Shown piece after piece: positions 13,191 through 19,752 of a stretch of 25,543 bases of DNA. The notes beneath the pieces are model-generated. The model made no database searches and had not been told where the DNA came from. It saw only the letters and a program-made list of their open reading frames with translations. Every line of letters begins with the position of its first letter. The stretch's first letter is position 1. Origin of the DNA: Candidatus Woesebacteria bacterium UBA5073 (GTDB lineage Bacteria; Patescibacteriota; Microgenomatia; UBA8517). Where the stretch lies: NCBI GenBank assembly GCA_002415845.1, contig DIAR01000047.1:1-25543 (forward strand), written 5' to 3'. The translations under genes were made by a program, and so were the position numbers.

Positions 13191-13239
13191 TAAAAACAGG
13201 GACCGTTTCTTTGAAAATTGCTTTTCAAGGCGTGTCCCT
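13191..13239 (-). terminator. Two-storey rho-independent terminator of the SH3-domain gene
   Basis: The outer stem pairs AGGGAC (13198-13203) with GTCCCT (13234-13239), extended by CG/CG across a one-base bulge. The inner stem pairs CTTTGAAAA (13209-13217) with TTTTCAAGG (13222-13230) over a TTGC loop. On the minus strand the hairpin is followed by G and five T. It ends the gene at 13265. Confidence 0.82.
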
Positions 13240-13264
13240 TTTGCATCTTTTTTGCATCAAATAT

Positions 13265-13963
13265 TTACTGTACTGGTATAAGCCATTGTCTCGTTGAATC
13301 GCCCCCGGCGGTCCAACCTATTTGTCCCGCAGAAGGACCACTTAAGATCTTAACTTTCCAGAAAGGGTATTGAGAACATTCTGGTCCGCCAATTATTTCC
13401 ATTTTTGTGTTCGGTTCTGCACAGGACAATATGCTACGATCCGTTCCCGGGCCACTTCTTATGCGGTTGCAGAGGTCGGTTTCATCTTCAACACGTACTA
13501 TCATTCCAACTTGCAGCTGTGATACGAGGTTTGAACCACACACAAATCCTTGTTGTTGCGGTTGTTGTTGCTGACTGGCGGTCGGGGCTTCCGTTACAGG
13601 GTTGGTTATAGCTGAGGGTTCAACACTCTTGTATTGAGGTTGTGAACCACTCACGCTTACCGGTACTCCATGGTTTGAAATACTGCCAATCCATAAAAAT
13701 AATATGACTACTGCCAATATAGACGGTATCAAAAGATAAGCTATACCGGCGCCGTAATTCTTCTCTTTTATGGATTTAATACCATTCTTTACCAGGTAGG
13801 AAAGACCCTTAAAAAGATATTTCAGGATAATGTAGGCAACCCAGAAAAAAAAGACAACCGCAAGAAGAGCAATACCGATTAAACAACCTTCTCCGCCTCC
13901 TCCTACAGGTGTAAATTTTCCCTTAAAGTTACCCCACTCGTCGAAAACATCAAAATCGCCCAT
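13265..13963 (-). CDS. Two-helix membrane protein with C-terminal SH3-like domain
   Basis: The 232-residue protein has a soluble N-terminal motif (FDEWGNFKGKFTPVGGGG) and two membrane helices (about 27-50 and 75-95). A Gln/Ser/Pro-rich linker (about 100-140, including QQQQPQQQ) leads to a C-terminal SH3b-type domain. That domain reads LQVGMIVRVEDETDLCNRIR, SGPGTDRSIL, then WKVKILSGPSAGQIGWTAGG. Extracellular SH3b domains often bind cell wall or other polymers. Four cysteines in it could form two disulfides. It has a long leader with an excellent ribosome-binding site (AGGAGG just before the ATG), a TTGAAG-17-TATAAT promoter and a strong terminator, so it is a single-gene unit. Role: probably envelope-associated, unknown. 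Confidence 0.8.
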   Translation of the reverse strand: MGDFDVFDEWGNFKGKFTPVGGGGEGCLIGIALLAVVFFFWVAYIILKYLFKGLSYLVKNGIKSIKEKNYGAGIAYLLIPSILAVVILFLWIGSISNHGVPVSVSGSQPQYKSVEPSAITNPVTEAPTASQQQQPQQQGFVCGSNLVSQLQVGMIVRVEDETDLCNRIRSGPGTDRSILSCAEPNTKMEIIGGPECSQYPFWKVKILSGPSAGQIGWTAGGDSTRQWLIPVQ

Positions 13964-14028
13964 GATATCCTCCTTTTGGAATCAAAATGTTGGGTTTAAA
14001 TATTTGATACTGCCAAGGTGCTGACAGC

Positions 14029-14057
14029 ATTATAGGCCTTAATCAGTCAATCTTCAA
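14029..14057 (-). promoter_or_regulatory. Promoter of the SH3-domain gene
   Basis: On the minus strand TTGAAG (14052-14057), 17 bp, and TATAAT (14029-14034). The spacer consists almost wholly of a 16-base sequence (14036-14051) that also occurs at 10354-10369. The leader is about 60 nt. The rest of 14058-14148 shows no gene. Confidence 0.65.
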
Positions 14058-14148
14058 GCAAGGGACAGATTTTGGGGCCAACTTTGGGGCGTGTATATGG
14101 ATAATATTAGAACAATACAAGAGGTACGGCCCTTGAATTAAGTTTAAA

Positions 14149-14745
14149 TTATTCGTAAGAAGGAACCTTGTGCTCGGCTATTTCATGTATGGGTACCCAG
14201 CCCAAGACCTCTTTTAAAGGATTGCTCTCGAAGTAAGCCAAAATGTTACGAGCCTTGGAGGCTTCAGTTGCTTGAACATTTGCCATACGTCCATCTTCGG
14301 TTTTAGCAAATCCAGGATAGACTGGAGTAGAGTAAAAATCTACCAATTCCGTACCCTCAGGACCCTTAACGGCCAATCTTATCATTGTTTGCATTGTGTT
14401 CTCGGAGCTGTCTATCAACCATAAAGTACTTTCAGAAATATGTCCTGTTACATCTAATTCTGCCCCCTCCATCGGCTTCCCAATAGGCGAAGGTTTCAGT
14501 TGTTGGGTATCAACAGAAATCGGAGCTTCCCATTCAGCTTTGATAAGGGGTATTAATTTCATATTTTCAGCCCCTGCTTTAGCTATCATGAAATCTTTCA
14601 CTGCCTTTCCCCAATTCTGTGGTAATGATCCCTGAGGATTTCTAACTTTATCTAAACCCTCCCTTTCCAACCTATCGATCTGCTCTAAATATTCCTCAAC
14701 CGCAGACAAACCCAACTCAACTGTTGAAATATCTTTCGTTTCCAT
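14149..14745 (-). CDS. Soluble protein of unknown function
   Basis: The 198-residue protein has no signal peptide or membrane segment. The N-terminal third is helical (VEEYLEQIDRLEREGLDKVR, then NWGKAVKDFMIAKAGAENM). The remainder looks like alternating strands with an insertion (GHISESTLWLIDSSENTMQT, LVDFYSTPVYPGF) and ends IHEIAEHKVPSYE. No catalytic motif stands out, and I do not recognise the family. An extended -10 (TG, T, TACTCT) with TTGAGA 18 bp upstream ends 7 nt before the ATG. The neighbouring minus-strand genes have their own promoters, so it appears to be a single-gene unit. Confidence 0.65.
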   Translation of the reverse strand: METKDISTVELGLSAVEEYLEQIDRLEREGLDKVRNPQGSLPQNWGKAVKDFMIAKAGAENMKLIPLIKAEWEAPISVDTQQLKPSPIGKPMEGAELDVTGHISESTLWLIDSSENTMQTMIRLAVKGPEGTELVDFYSTPVYPGFAKTEDGRMANVQATEASKARNILAYFESNPLKEVLGWVPIHEIAEHKVPSYE

Positions 14746-14752
14746 GAACTTT

Positions 14753-14782
14753 AGAGTAACACCATATAGGTTTCTTTCTCAA
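14753..14782 (-). promoter_or_regulatory. Promoter of the unknown 198-residue gene
   Basis: On the minus strand TTGAGA (14777-14782), 18 bp, and TACTCT (14753-14758) preceded by TGT. It ends 7 nt before the ATG. Confidence 0.45.
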
Positions 14783-14833
14783 AAATTTATAGTTTAAATT
14801 AAAACTAAACCGGGGCGTCAGAATCGATCTAGG

Positions 14834-15090
14834 CTCCTCGGGTAGGATTCGAACCTACGACCTTTCCCTTACAGATGCCCCTTTGTTACCAAAAGGTCTG
14901 GACTATCTTATTTCCCAACTTTGGGAATCGGGTATATAGTCTCTACACATTTACACACATTTTTGTGTGATTTAGCTCGGGATTATCCAATTATTGGACT
15001 TCCCCGAATTAGCCCGATTTTTCAATCTGAATTTCTTCAGAAAGCTGCGTTTCTCCACAGGGGACCGCGCTACCACTGCGCCACCGAGGA
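14834..15090 (-). tRNA. tRNA-Asn(GUU), interrupted by a group I intron
   Basis: The 5' exon (15090-15057) gives acceptor TCCTCGG, the D-arm GCGC-AGTGGTA-GCGC, the 5' anticodon strand GTCCC and CTGT. The 3' exon (14871-14834) gives TAA, GGGAA, variable AGGTC, T-arm GTAGG-TTCGAAT-CCTAC, acceptor CCGAGGA and discriminator G. Joined, the anticodon loop is CTGTTAA with anticodon GTT, and the whole closely follows the bacterial tRNA-Asn pattern. The acceptor, D and T stems pair perfectly; the anticodon stem has one G-A mismatch at 27-43. CCA is not fully encoded (GCC then T), so the tail must be added by an enzyme. The promoter is an extended TGC TATAAT 18 nt upstream. Confidence 0.93.
14872..15056 (-). 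other. Group I self-splicing intron (185 nt, no internal gene)
   Basis: The intron sits between anticodon positions 35 and 36. P1: exon CTGT (15060-15057) pairs with guide GCAG (15048-15045), leaving the U-G wobble at the 5' splice site. P2: TCTGAA/TTCAGA with a GAAA loop (15041-15026). P3: ATCGGG (15018-15013)/CCCGAT (14932-14927). P4: TCGGG (15007-15003)/CCCGA (14981-14977). P5: TCCAA/TTGGA (14998-14986). P6: CACACA/TGTGTG (14969-14954). P7: GACTAT (14941-14936)/ATAGTC (14906-14901). P8: TCCCAA/TTGGGA (14926-14913). P9: CCTTT/AAAGG (14896-14880). The last base is G (14872), as required. This is a compact, apparently complete core that should splice with a guanosine cofactor. Confidence 0.92.
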
Positions 15091-15108
15091 ATATCAAAGA
15101 ACGCCCAA

Positions 15109-15117
15109 ATTATAGCA
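15109..15117 (-). promoter_or_regulatory. Extended -10 promoter of the tRNA-Asn gene
   Basis: The minus strand reads TGC plus TATAAT, 18 nt before the first base of the tRNA. It lies between the HNH stop (15124) and the tRNA, so the tRNA can be transcribed alone. Confidence 0.6.
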
Positions 15118-15123
15118 AAAATC

Positions 15124-15438
15124 TTAGCCTTTAGGTAATTTAACCAATCCGGCGTGGATTTCTCTATGGCAATTGGCGCACAAAAGCAGACATTTGTGTA
15201 CCTCTTTGATAATTTCAGTCCAACTCTTAGTTAGATCTCTAACCGAAAGTTCAAACCTTTTTTCTGAATTATTTAAGTGATGAAACTCTAGGGCACCCGT
15301 GTATCGTTTATATCCACAAATTTGGCATTTCCCTCCTGCCTCTTGGACAACTAAATATTTAAGGTGTTTTCTTCTTTTTGATACTGCAGCGGCAATATAT
15401 TTGGCCCTGTCGGAGTACTTTCGGGTTTCCTTCGCCAT
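15124..15438 (-). CDS. Free-standing HNH endonuclease
   Basis: The 104-residue protein has a basic N-terminus (ETRKYSDRAKYIAAAVSKRR) and a complete HNH nuclease domain with a structural zinc site. Visible elements are KCQICGY (C38, C41), ALEFHHLN (H53-H54, the catalytic side), and CLLLCANCHREIH (C87, C90, H91, H95). HNH enzymes of this size nick or cut double-stranded DNA, and many are homing endonucleases. It ends 33 nt upstream of the intron-containing tRNA-Asn on the same strand, which suggests a link to intron mobility. An independent restriction or phage-type HNH gene is the alternative. A good promoter (TTGACA-18-CATAAT) and an inverted repeat cover its start. Confidence 0.9.
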   Translation of the reverse strand: MAKETRKYSDRAKYIAAAVSKRRKHLKYLVVQEAGGKCQICGYKRYTGALEFHHLNNSEKRFELSVRDLTKSWTEIIKEVHKCLLLCANCHREIHAGLVKLPKG

Positions 15439-15473
15439 AATCCATTATGGCATCAAGAACAAATCCCTGTCAA
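15434..15473 (-). promoter_or_regulatory. HNH promoter with an inverted repeat over the start codon
   Basis: The minus strand has TTGACA (15468-15473), 18 bp and CATAAT (15444-15449) preceded by TGC, ending 5 nt before the ATG. The inverted repeat GCCATAAT-CC-ATTATGGC (15434-15451) covers both -10 box and start codon, so a bound protein, or a hairpin in the RNA, would shut off expression. 15474-15569 shows no gene. Confidence 0.65.
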
Positions 15474-15569
15474 CAAACCGGAGTAAAACTAAACACAGCT
15501 TTTATAATCTTTTTTGCCCTGTGACAAAAACAAGTGTATTATATCAGGCTCACTTAATTGTATCCAGAA

Positions 15570-16451
15570 TTAGCATTGATAATCGGCTGATTTGCCACAA
15601 CTGGGGCAGTGTATTTTCCCATTGGAGATGGTTGCTTTAACCCTGTTTTTGCAGAAAGGACAAGTGCACTCCAGGATTTTTTCGCCTTTTTCGGTTTTGG
15701 TTTCTTTTGAAAAAACGCTGAAAGGAGATTTAATTGATCCACCGCAGCTGCCCTGGTGTTGTCCGGCCACCCCTTTATCTTTTGCTTCCTCAAGGGCGGT
15801 TTCATAGACAACGAAACCGAATCGGGTGGTTACTCTCTTTATGATTCTTTCGGAATCTTTTAAGGTTTGGTCTTTGATTAGGATATCTTCACCGCTTCTT
15901 ATTTGTTTTATCTGGTCGGTGTAGTTTTCCAAAATGCCTTGCCAGTATTCTGAGCTGTAATCGGCCAGGATAATGGGGTTTTTCCTTAATTCCTCTTTGT
16001 TGTCAAAACGCTTTTCTTGGGCTAGCTGATTAGCCAATTCCAAAACAGCACTGTCTTCAATATCCAAAACGACATTTCGGTTGAAAAGAAGCCGTTTACC
16101 CTTAATGGTCATAATTTCACTAATAACCGCTTTGGCAACCGGGTATTTGGGGTATGAGGAGGGAGAGACCCAAACAATTGTTCCTTTTTCGTTGGCGTTA
16201 GCCCAGATTTTTATCTTTTCAAAAGCTTCGTATTCATGCCAATCAAGCTCGGTTTTCTTTTGCATGGCCTCGTCAATATCTTTTCCTTTTGGGGTTAATA
16301 GTTTTCCGTTTTTTATTTCAAAAAGATACGGGTCGGAAATCCGCCTTGTTTCATGTCCCTCGGAGGCTAAATTTTCAATATCCTGCGGGTAAGGGGACAA
16401 GACCCAACTTTCAATAACTTTTTCCTGGAGTAATGTTTCTTTATTTGACAT
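15570..16451 (-). CDS. Soluble protein with C-terminal zinc ribbon, unknown
   Basis: The 293-residue protein has a mixed alpha/beta N-terminal part (1-240) with GTIVWVSPSSYPKYPVAKAV and KRLLFNRNVVLDIEDSAVLE. A small glycine/serine linker (QHQGSCGGSIKSPFS) leads to a C-terminal zinc ribbon, CTCPFCKNRVKATISNGK then CPSCGK and a final QC (C264, C267, C282, C285). The ribbon suggests nucleic-acid or protein binding. The N-terminal part carries no motif I recognise. The gene is alone on its strand with no clear promoter or ribosome-binding site; an AGAAG just before the ATG is weak. Confidence 0.65.
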   Translation of the reverse strand: MSNKETLLQEKVIESWVLSPYPQDIENLASEGHETRRISDPYLFEIKNGKLLTPKGKDIDEAMQKKTELDWHEYEAFEKIKIWANANEKGTIVWVSPSSYPKYPVAKAVISEIMTIKGKRLLFNRNVVLDIEDSAVLELANQLAQEKRFDNKEELRKNPIILADYSSEYWQGILENYTDQIKQIRSGEDILIKDQTLKDSERIIKRVTTRFGFVVYETALEEAKDKGVAGQHQGSCGGSIKSPFSVFSKETKTEKGEKILECTCPFCKNRVKATISNGKIHCPSCGKSADYQC

Positions 16452-16591
16452 GTCTTCTGCTCGGAATTTTGGTGATTGTTAGTTTTCCGGCTTTAACGGT
16501 TGCGGCACAGCTGGGGATTTTCACCCCATTCCTTAAACACAATCTGGAGAAATAATATGGCTTTTAGTTTCAATCGTCAACGGCTAAATTG

Positions 16592-16600
16592 TGCTAAAAT
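16592..16600 (+). promoter_or_regulatory. Extended -10 promoter of the metal cluster
   Basis: TGC plus TAAAAT ends 9 nt before the ATG at 16610, with no ribosome-binding site and no -35 box. It is the same element and spacing as at 10390-10398. Confidence 0.55.
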
Positions 16601-16609
16601 GAATTTGAA

Positions 16610-17131
16610 ATGGAGAGAAAGATTGTTCCGGTTAAAGCGACCTTCTTAAGAGATGTGATTTTTGCGGCCGACGACGGTCTTGTCACGACCTTTGCCGTTG
16701 TGGCCGGTTCAACCGGAGCCAGTCTTCACCCATCCGTTCCCATTATTTTAGGTTTGGCTAATATTTTGGCTGATGGCTTTTCTTTGGGAACGGGAATTTA
16801 TTTAGGGATTAAAAGTGAGTTGGAGATGGACAGCAAGGATAAAGCCCTGATAAGGATTGAGGGTTCTCCTTTTTTACATGGCCTGGTTACTTTTTTCTCT
16901 TTTGCTTTTTTTGGTTTTTTCCCGCTTTTACCGTTTCTTTTGAATCTGCCCCACAAATTCCTAATTTCCGGCATTGTGGTGGCTCTTCTTTTGTTTGTCG
17001 TTGGTCTTTTGAAAACGATTTTTACCAAGAAAAATTCCATTAAGAGTGCCTTTGAGATGCTTTTAATCGGTGGCTTTTCGGCCTTTATGGCTTATATGGT
17101 TGGTTTTTTAGTTGACAGGTTTATAGTTTAG
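16610..17131 (+). CDS. VIT1/CCC1-family Fe/Mn transporter-like protein, short form
   Basis: The 173-residue protein opens with the family signature FLRDVIFAADDGLVTTFAVVAGSTGAS, then SVPIILGLANILADGFSLGTGIYLG. A short charged segment (SELEMDSKDKALIRIEGS) precedes three more membrane helices (GLVTFFSFAFFGFFPLLPFL, LLFVVGLLKTIF, and the last one ending FLVDRFIV). VIT1/CCC1 proteins move Fe2+ or Mn2+ out of the cytosol in exchange for protons. Plant VIT1 has a cytosolic metal-binding domain between helices 2 and 3; here it is almost absent, so this is a compact variant. A small membrane gene follows 14 bases later, and a ZIP transporter lies downstream. Confidence 0.82.
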   Translation: MERKIVPVKATFLRDVIFAADDGLVTTFAVVAGSTGASLHPSVPIILGLANILADGFSLGTGIYLGIKSELEMDSKDKALIRIEGSPFLHGLVTFFSFAFFGFFPLLPFLLNLPHKFLISGIVVALLLFVVGLLKTIFTKKNSIKSAFEMLLIGGFSAFMAYMVGFLVDRFIV

Positions 17132-17145
17132 GAGGTGAATAAAGA

Positions 17146-17319
17146 ATGAAAAAAGCAGACAAAATCAGATTGTCCCAGGGAATGATGATGGCCGCCCTTG
17201 TCTCGATTGTTTTGGCGGGAGTAGGGTACTTGGGATTGGATATTTGGTTGGCCTCAACCCAATGGCTTTTGGTGACTGTTGTTTTAGCCTTGTTTGGGGT
17301 ATATTTAAGGCTAAGTTAA
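17146..17319 (+). CDS. 57-residue two-helix membrane protein
   Basis: The frame encodes MKKADKIRLSQGMMMAALVS, IVLAGVGYLGLDIWLASTQW, then LLVTVVLALFGVYLRLS. It has two membrane helices (about 12-33 and 38-55) and a basic N-terminus. A perfect Shine-Dalgarno sequence (AGGAGGTG, 17130-17137) overlaps the stop of the VIT-like gene and lies 8 nt from the ATG, so this is a real, translationally coupled gene. Function unknown; context suggests an accessory to the VIT-like transporter. Confidence 0.78.
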   Translation: MKKADKIRLSQGMMMAALVSIVLAGVGYLGLDIWLASTQWLLVTVVLALFGVYLRLS

Positions 17320-17347
17320 ATATCCTTGCGGTATATTTGCGTTTAAT

Positions 17348-18079
17348 ATGCGGAAAATTAGATACCTATTATTTTTGTTACCCTTCTTTTTTGGCTTGGC
17401 CACACCGGCCAAAGCTACTCTTTTGACGGTTCGGGAAAGCGGTGAGATTGTTTGGAAGGTTCTGTCCTCCGAGGATTCGCTGGCCCTTAACACCCCCCAG
17501 AGAGAATCGTTGACGGTTAAGGAAGTGGCGGTTGGTGGAAATATTGATTCGGAAAAAACCATTTCGCTTTTGCGGGATGGTGATAAATTTAAACTAACGG
17601 TTAATTCACCGGACGGCGAGAAAGATTTGGATGTAACCGATATTTCGGGGGAGTTAATTGAAATAGAAGAACGGCCCCAGGTTAAAAAAATTCAAATTGG
17701 TCATCAGGGTGACAAATTTATCATTCAACAGGGTGACATAATGGCCTTAACCGATTTTCCGATTGATATTAATCCGACTAAAGCCGAAATTTCGGTTTTA
17801 ACCCAATCGGGTTTAAGGTTTTTGGCTGTTTTGCCTAAAGACGCCCTGGATGGAGTCTTAAAAGCCAAAGTTTTAAACAAAATTAATACCAACGGAATTA
17901 ACTTACTGGAAAAAGATCAGGAATTAACCTACGACATTGACGGTTTTCGGACACTTAACGTTTTTAACCTTTTCAACTATGATGTGCCGGTTAAAGCTTC
18001 CGTTTCGGCCGTGAACGGCGAGATTATTTTTGTTGAACAACCCCAATGGCTAAGAGTTATTGGTTTTATTTTTAGTTAA
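17348..18079 (+). CDS. Exported protein of unknown function
   Basis: The 243-residue protein has a Sec signal (MRKIRYLLFLLPFFFGLATP, cleavage likely after AKA near residue 23) and a beta-rich soluble part. Segments include TVKEVAVGGNIDSEKTISLL, KKIQIGHQGDKFIIQQGDIM and a late DIDGFRTLNVFNLFNYDVPV. It ends in a short hydrophobic stretch (WLRVIGFIFS). No enzyme motif is visible. Its stop is directly followed by the ATG of the ZIP gene, which places it in the metal cluster; a substrate-sensing or binding role outside the cell is conceivable but unproven. A TATATT box 10 nt before the ATG may be an internal promoter. Confidence 0.7.
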   Translation: MRKIRYLLFLLPFFFGLATPAKATLLTVRESGEIVWKVLSSEDSLALNTPQRESLTVKEVAVGGNIDSEKTISLLRDGDKFKLTVNSPDGEKDLDVTDISGELIEIEERPQVKKIQIGHQGDKFIIQQGDIMALTDFPIDINPTKAEISVLTQSGLRFLAVLPKDALDGVLKAKVLNKINTNGINLLEKDQELTYDIDGFRTLNVFNLFNYDVPVKASVSAVNGEIIFVEQPQWLRVIGFIFS

Positions 18080-18826
18080 ATGATTAAAACTCTTTTAAGT
18101 GTCATCGGTTTGTCTTTTATTGGCAGCATCCTCGGGTTTGGCGGGGGTTTGCTTTTGGTTTGGAAAGAATCATTCAGTAAAAAATATTCCGTTCATTTAA
18201 TTTCTTTCGCGGCCGGGGTTATTCTGGCTATCACTTTTTTAGATATCCTGCCGGAAGCCCTGGCTTCCGGGGGCGAAAATACTTTTCTTTTGGCTCTTAT
18301 CGGGCTGGTAATTTTTTTCCTGATTGAAGATTTCTTGCTTCATTTGCATCACCATGAAGATGAGGCACACCCGGTTGATGCAACAGCCTCACTTCTGATT
18401 ATTTCCGATGCCGTTCATAATTTCATTGATGGCGTGGTTATTGCCGTTTCTTTTTTGGTTTCCCCCAAGCTGGGGATGATGGTTGCCTTTGCCACTTTCC
18501 TGCATGAGATTCCGAAGGAAACCGGTGATTTTGCCATCCTTCTTTCTCGGGGCTTTTCTAAAGCCAAGGCTATTTGGGCTAATTTATTAACAGCTCTGAC
18601 TTCTTTTCTGGGCGCTACCTTGACGGTTCTTTTGGCCGGTAAGACCACTAATTTGGTGGGTCCGATGCTGGGACTGGCCGCGGGCATGTTTTTGTATATC
18701 TCGGCCTCCGATCTCTTACCGGAACTTGTTAAGGGAGGAAAAAAAGATTTAAGATGGCATACAACCGGCTTTTTCTTATTGGGAATCCTAATGATTTATT
18801 CCTTGATGAAATTTATACCGGAATAA
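18080..18826 (+). CDS. ZIP-family metal transporter (GufA-like)
   Basis: The 248-residue protein has seven or eight membrane helices. A histidine-rich loop reads LHLHHHEDEAH, and two signature helices follow: DAVHNFIDGVVIAVSF (helix 4, HNxxDG) and FATFLHEIPKETGDFAILLS (helix 5, HEIPxExGD). These histidines, asparagine and glutamates form the metal site of ZIP carriers. ZIP proteins bring Zn2+, Fe2+ or Mn2+ into the cytosol. It starts at the base after the preceding stop (TAA then ATG), so it belongs to the same message as the exported unknown protein. Import here and probable export by the VIT-like protein would balance one another. Confidence 0.93.
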   Translation: MIKTLLSVIGLSFIGSILGFGGGLLLVWKESFSKKYSVHLISFAAGVILAITFLDILPEALASGGENTFLLALIGLVIFFLIEDFLLHLHHHEDEAHPVDATASLLIISDAVHNFIDGVVIAVSFLVSPKLGMMVAFATFLHEIPKETGDFAILLSRGFSKAKAIWANLLTALTSFLGATLTVLLAGKTTNLVGPMLGLAAGMFLYISASDLLPELVKGGKKDLRWHTTGFFLLGILMIYSLMKFIPE

Positions 18827-18842
18827 AAAGGGTGAGTAACAA

Positions 18843-19088
18843 ATGAAAATAACCGTTTACGCAACAACAACTTGTCCGTATTGTTCTCAACTAAAAGACT
18901 TTTTATCGCAAAAAGGTTTGTCCTTCGAGGAAAAATTAATTGATCAAAACGAAGCGGCCAAAGAGGAAATGAAAGCTGTCTCCGGCGGTTTTATGGGTGT
19001 GCCTTTTGTTTATATTGAAAAAGACGATGGGGCAAAAGAGAGTGTTATTGGTTTTGATATGGGTAAATTGAATCAGATTTTAGGTTAA
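18843..19088 (+). CDS. Glutaredoxin
   Basis: The 81-residue protein is a single glutaredoxin domain: KITVYATTTCPYCSQLKDFL (active site C11-P-Y-C14), GVPFVYIEKDDG with the cis-proline, and the closing IGFDMGKLNQIL, where the usual glycine pair for glutathione contact is replaced by GFD. It reduces disulfides with a small thiol or a thioredoxin-reductase-like partner. Ribosome-binding site GGGTGAG lies a few bases upstream. It sits between the ZIP gene and tpiA with gaps of 16 and 4 bases, so it bridges the metal and carbon clusters on one strand. Confidence 0.9.
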   Translation: MKITVYATTTCPYCSQLKDFLSQKGLSFEEKLIDQNEAAKEEMKAVSGGFMGVPFVYIEKDDGAKESVIGFDMGKLNQILG

Positions 19089-19092
19089 TAAA

Positions 19093-19752
19093 ATGATTTT
19101 TATCAACTTTAAAACCTATCAGGAAGCAACCGGCAAGAATGCTCTTGTTTTGGGTCAAATTATTGAAGAAGTGGCGACCACGACCCAAACCAAGATTGTT
19201 CCGGTGGTGGGTGCCATGGATGTTAAGGAATTGGCAACAGCCTTAAAAGTTGAAGTTTGGACTCAAAAAATTGACCCGGTCTCATACGGTGCTTTTACCG
19301 GAGCCATTATTCCTGAAGCTGTTTTTGAAGACGGAGCCAAAGGAACTTTTTTAAACCATTCGGAAAATAAGTTCACCGACTACGGCCTTTTGGAAAAGGC
19401 GGTTCTTAGGGCTAAGGAAGTGGGTTTGAAAACCCTTATTTTTGCTTCCGACTTGGATGAATTGAAGAAAGTTATCCTTTTTAAACCTGATTTTGTTTCA
19501 TATGAGCCGCCGGAATTAATCGGCAGTCAAAGCGTTTCGGTGGCGACTGCCAAGCCGGAGATTGTGGCCCAGGCCGTTGAAATTGCCAATAGTTACAGTA
19601 TTCCTCTGATTGTCGGTGCCGGTATCGCAGGTCAGGAGGATGTTAAAAAGAGTTTGGAATTAGGCGCCACCGGTGTTGCTGTGGCTTCAGCCGTGGTTAA
19701 AGCCCAAGATCAGAAAGCCAAACTAATTGAACTGACGGAAGGATTTAAATAA
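19093..19752 (+). CDS. tpiA: Triosephosphate isomerase, archaeal-type short form
   Basis: The 219-residue protein lacks the extra helices of the roughly 250-residue bacterial enzyme and matches the archaeal short type: INFKTYQEATG (N5, K7), FLNHSENK (catalytic H89), VSYEPPELIGSQ (catalytic E138), then IVGAGIAGQEDVKKSLELGATGVAVASAVV. It interconverts dihydroxyacetone phosphate and glyceraldehyde 3-phosphate. The neighbouring phosphorylation-step enzymes (pgk, gap) look bacterial in layout, so this gene may have been acquired from archaea or be an old CPR trait. It overlaps rpiB by one base. Confidence 0.93.
   Translation: MIFINFKTYQEATGKNALVLGQIIEEVATTTQTKIVPVVGAMDVKELATALKVEVWTQKIDPVSYGAFTGAIIPEAVFEDGAKGTFLNHSENKFTDYGLLEKAVLRAKEVGLKTLIFASDLDELKKVILFKPDFVSYEPPELIGSQSVSVATAKPEIVAQAVEIANSYSIPLIVGAGIAGQEDVKKSLELGATGVAVASAVVKAQDQKAKLIELTEGFK

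Noticed and set aside
12832..13193. Several 60-70 residue plus-strand frames opposite the metalloprotease start
   Set aside because: They are shadows of the minus-strand Tat-signal region and show no start signals.
16505..16535. GGGG/CCCC hairpin before the VIT-like gene
   Set aside because: The stem is 5 bp with no T-run after it on either strand, and no gene end fits.
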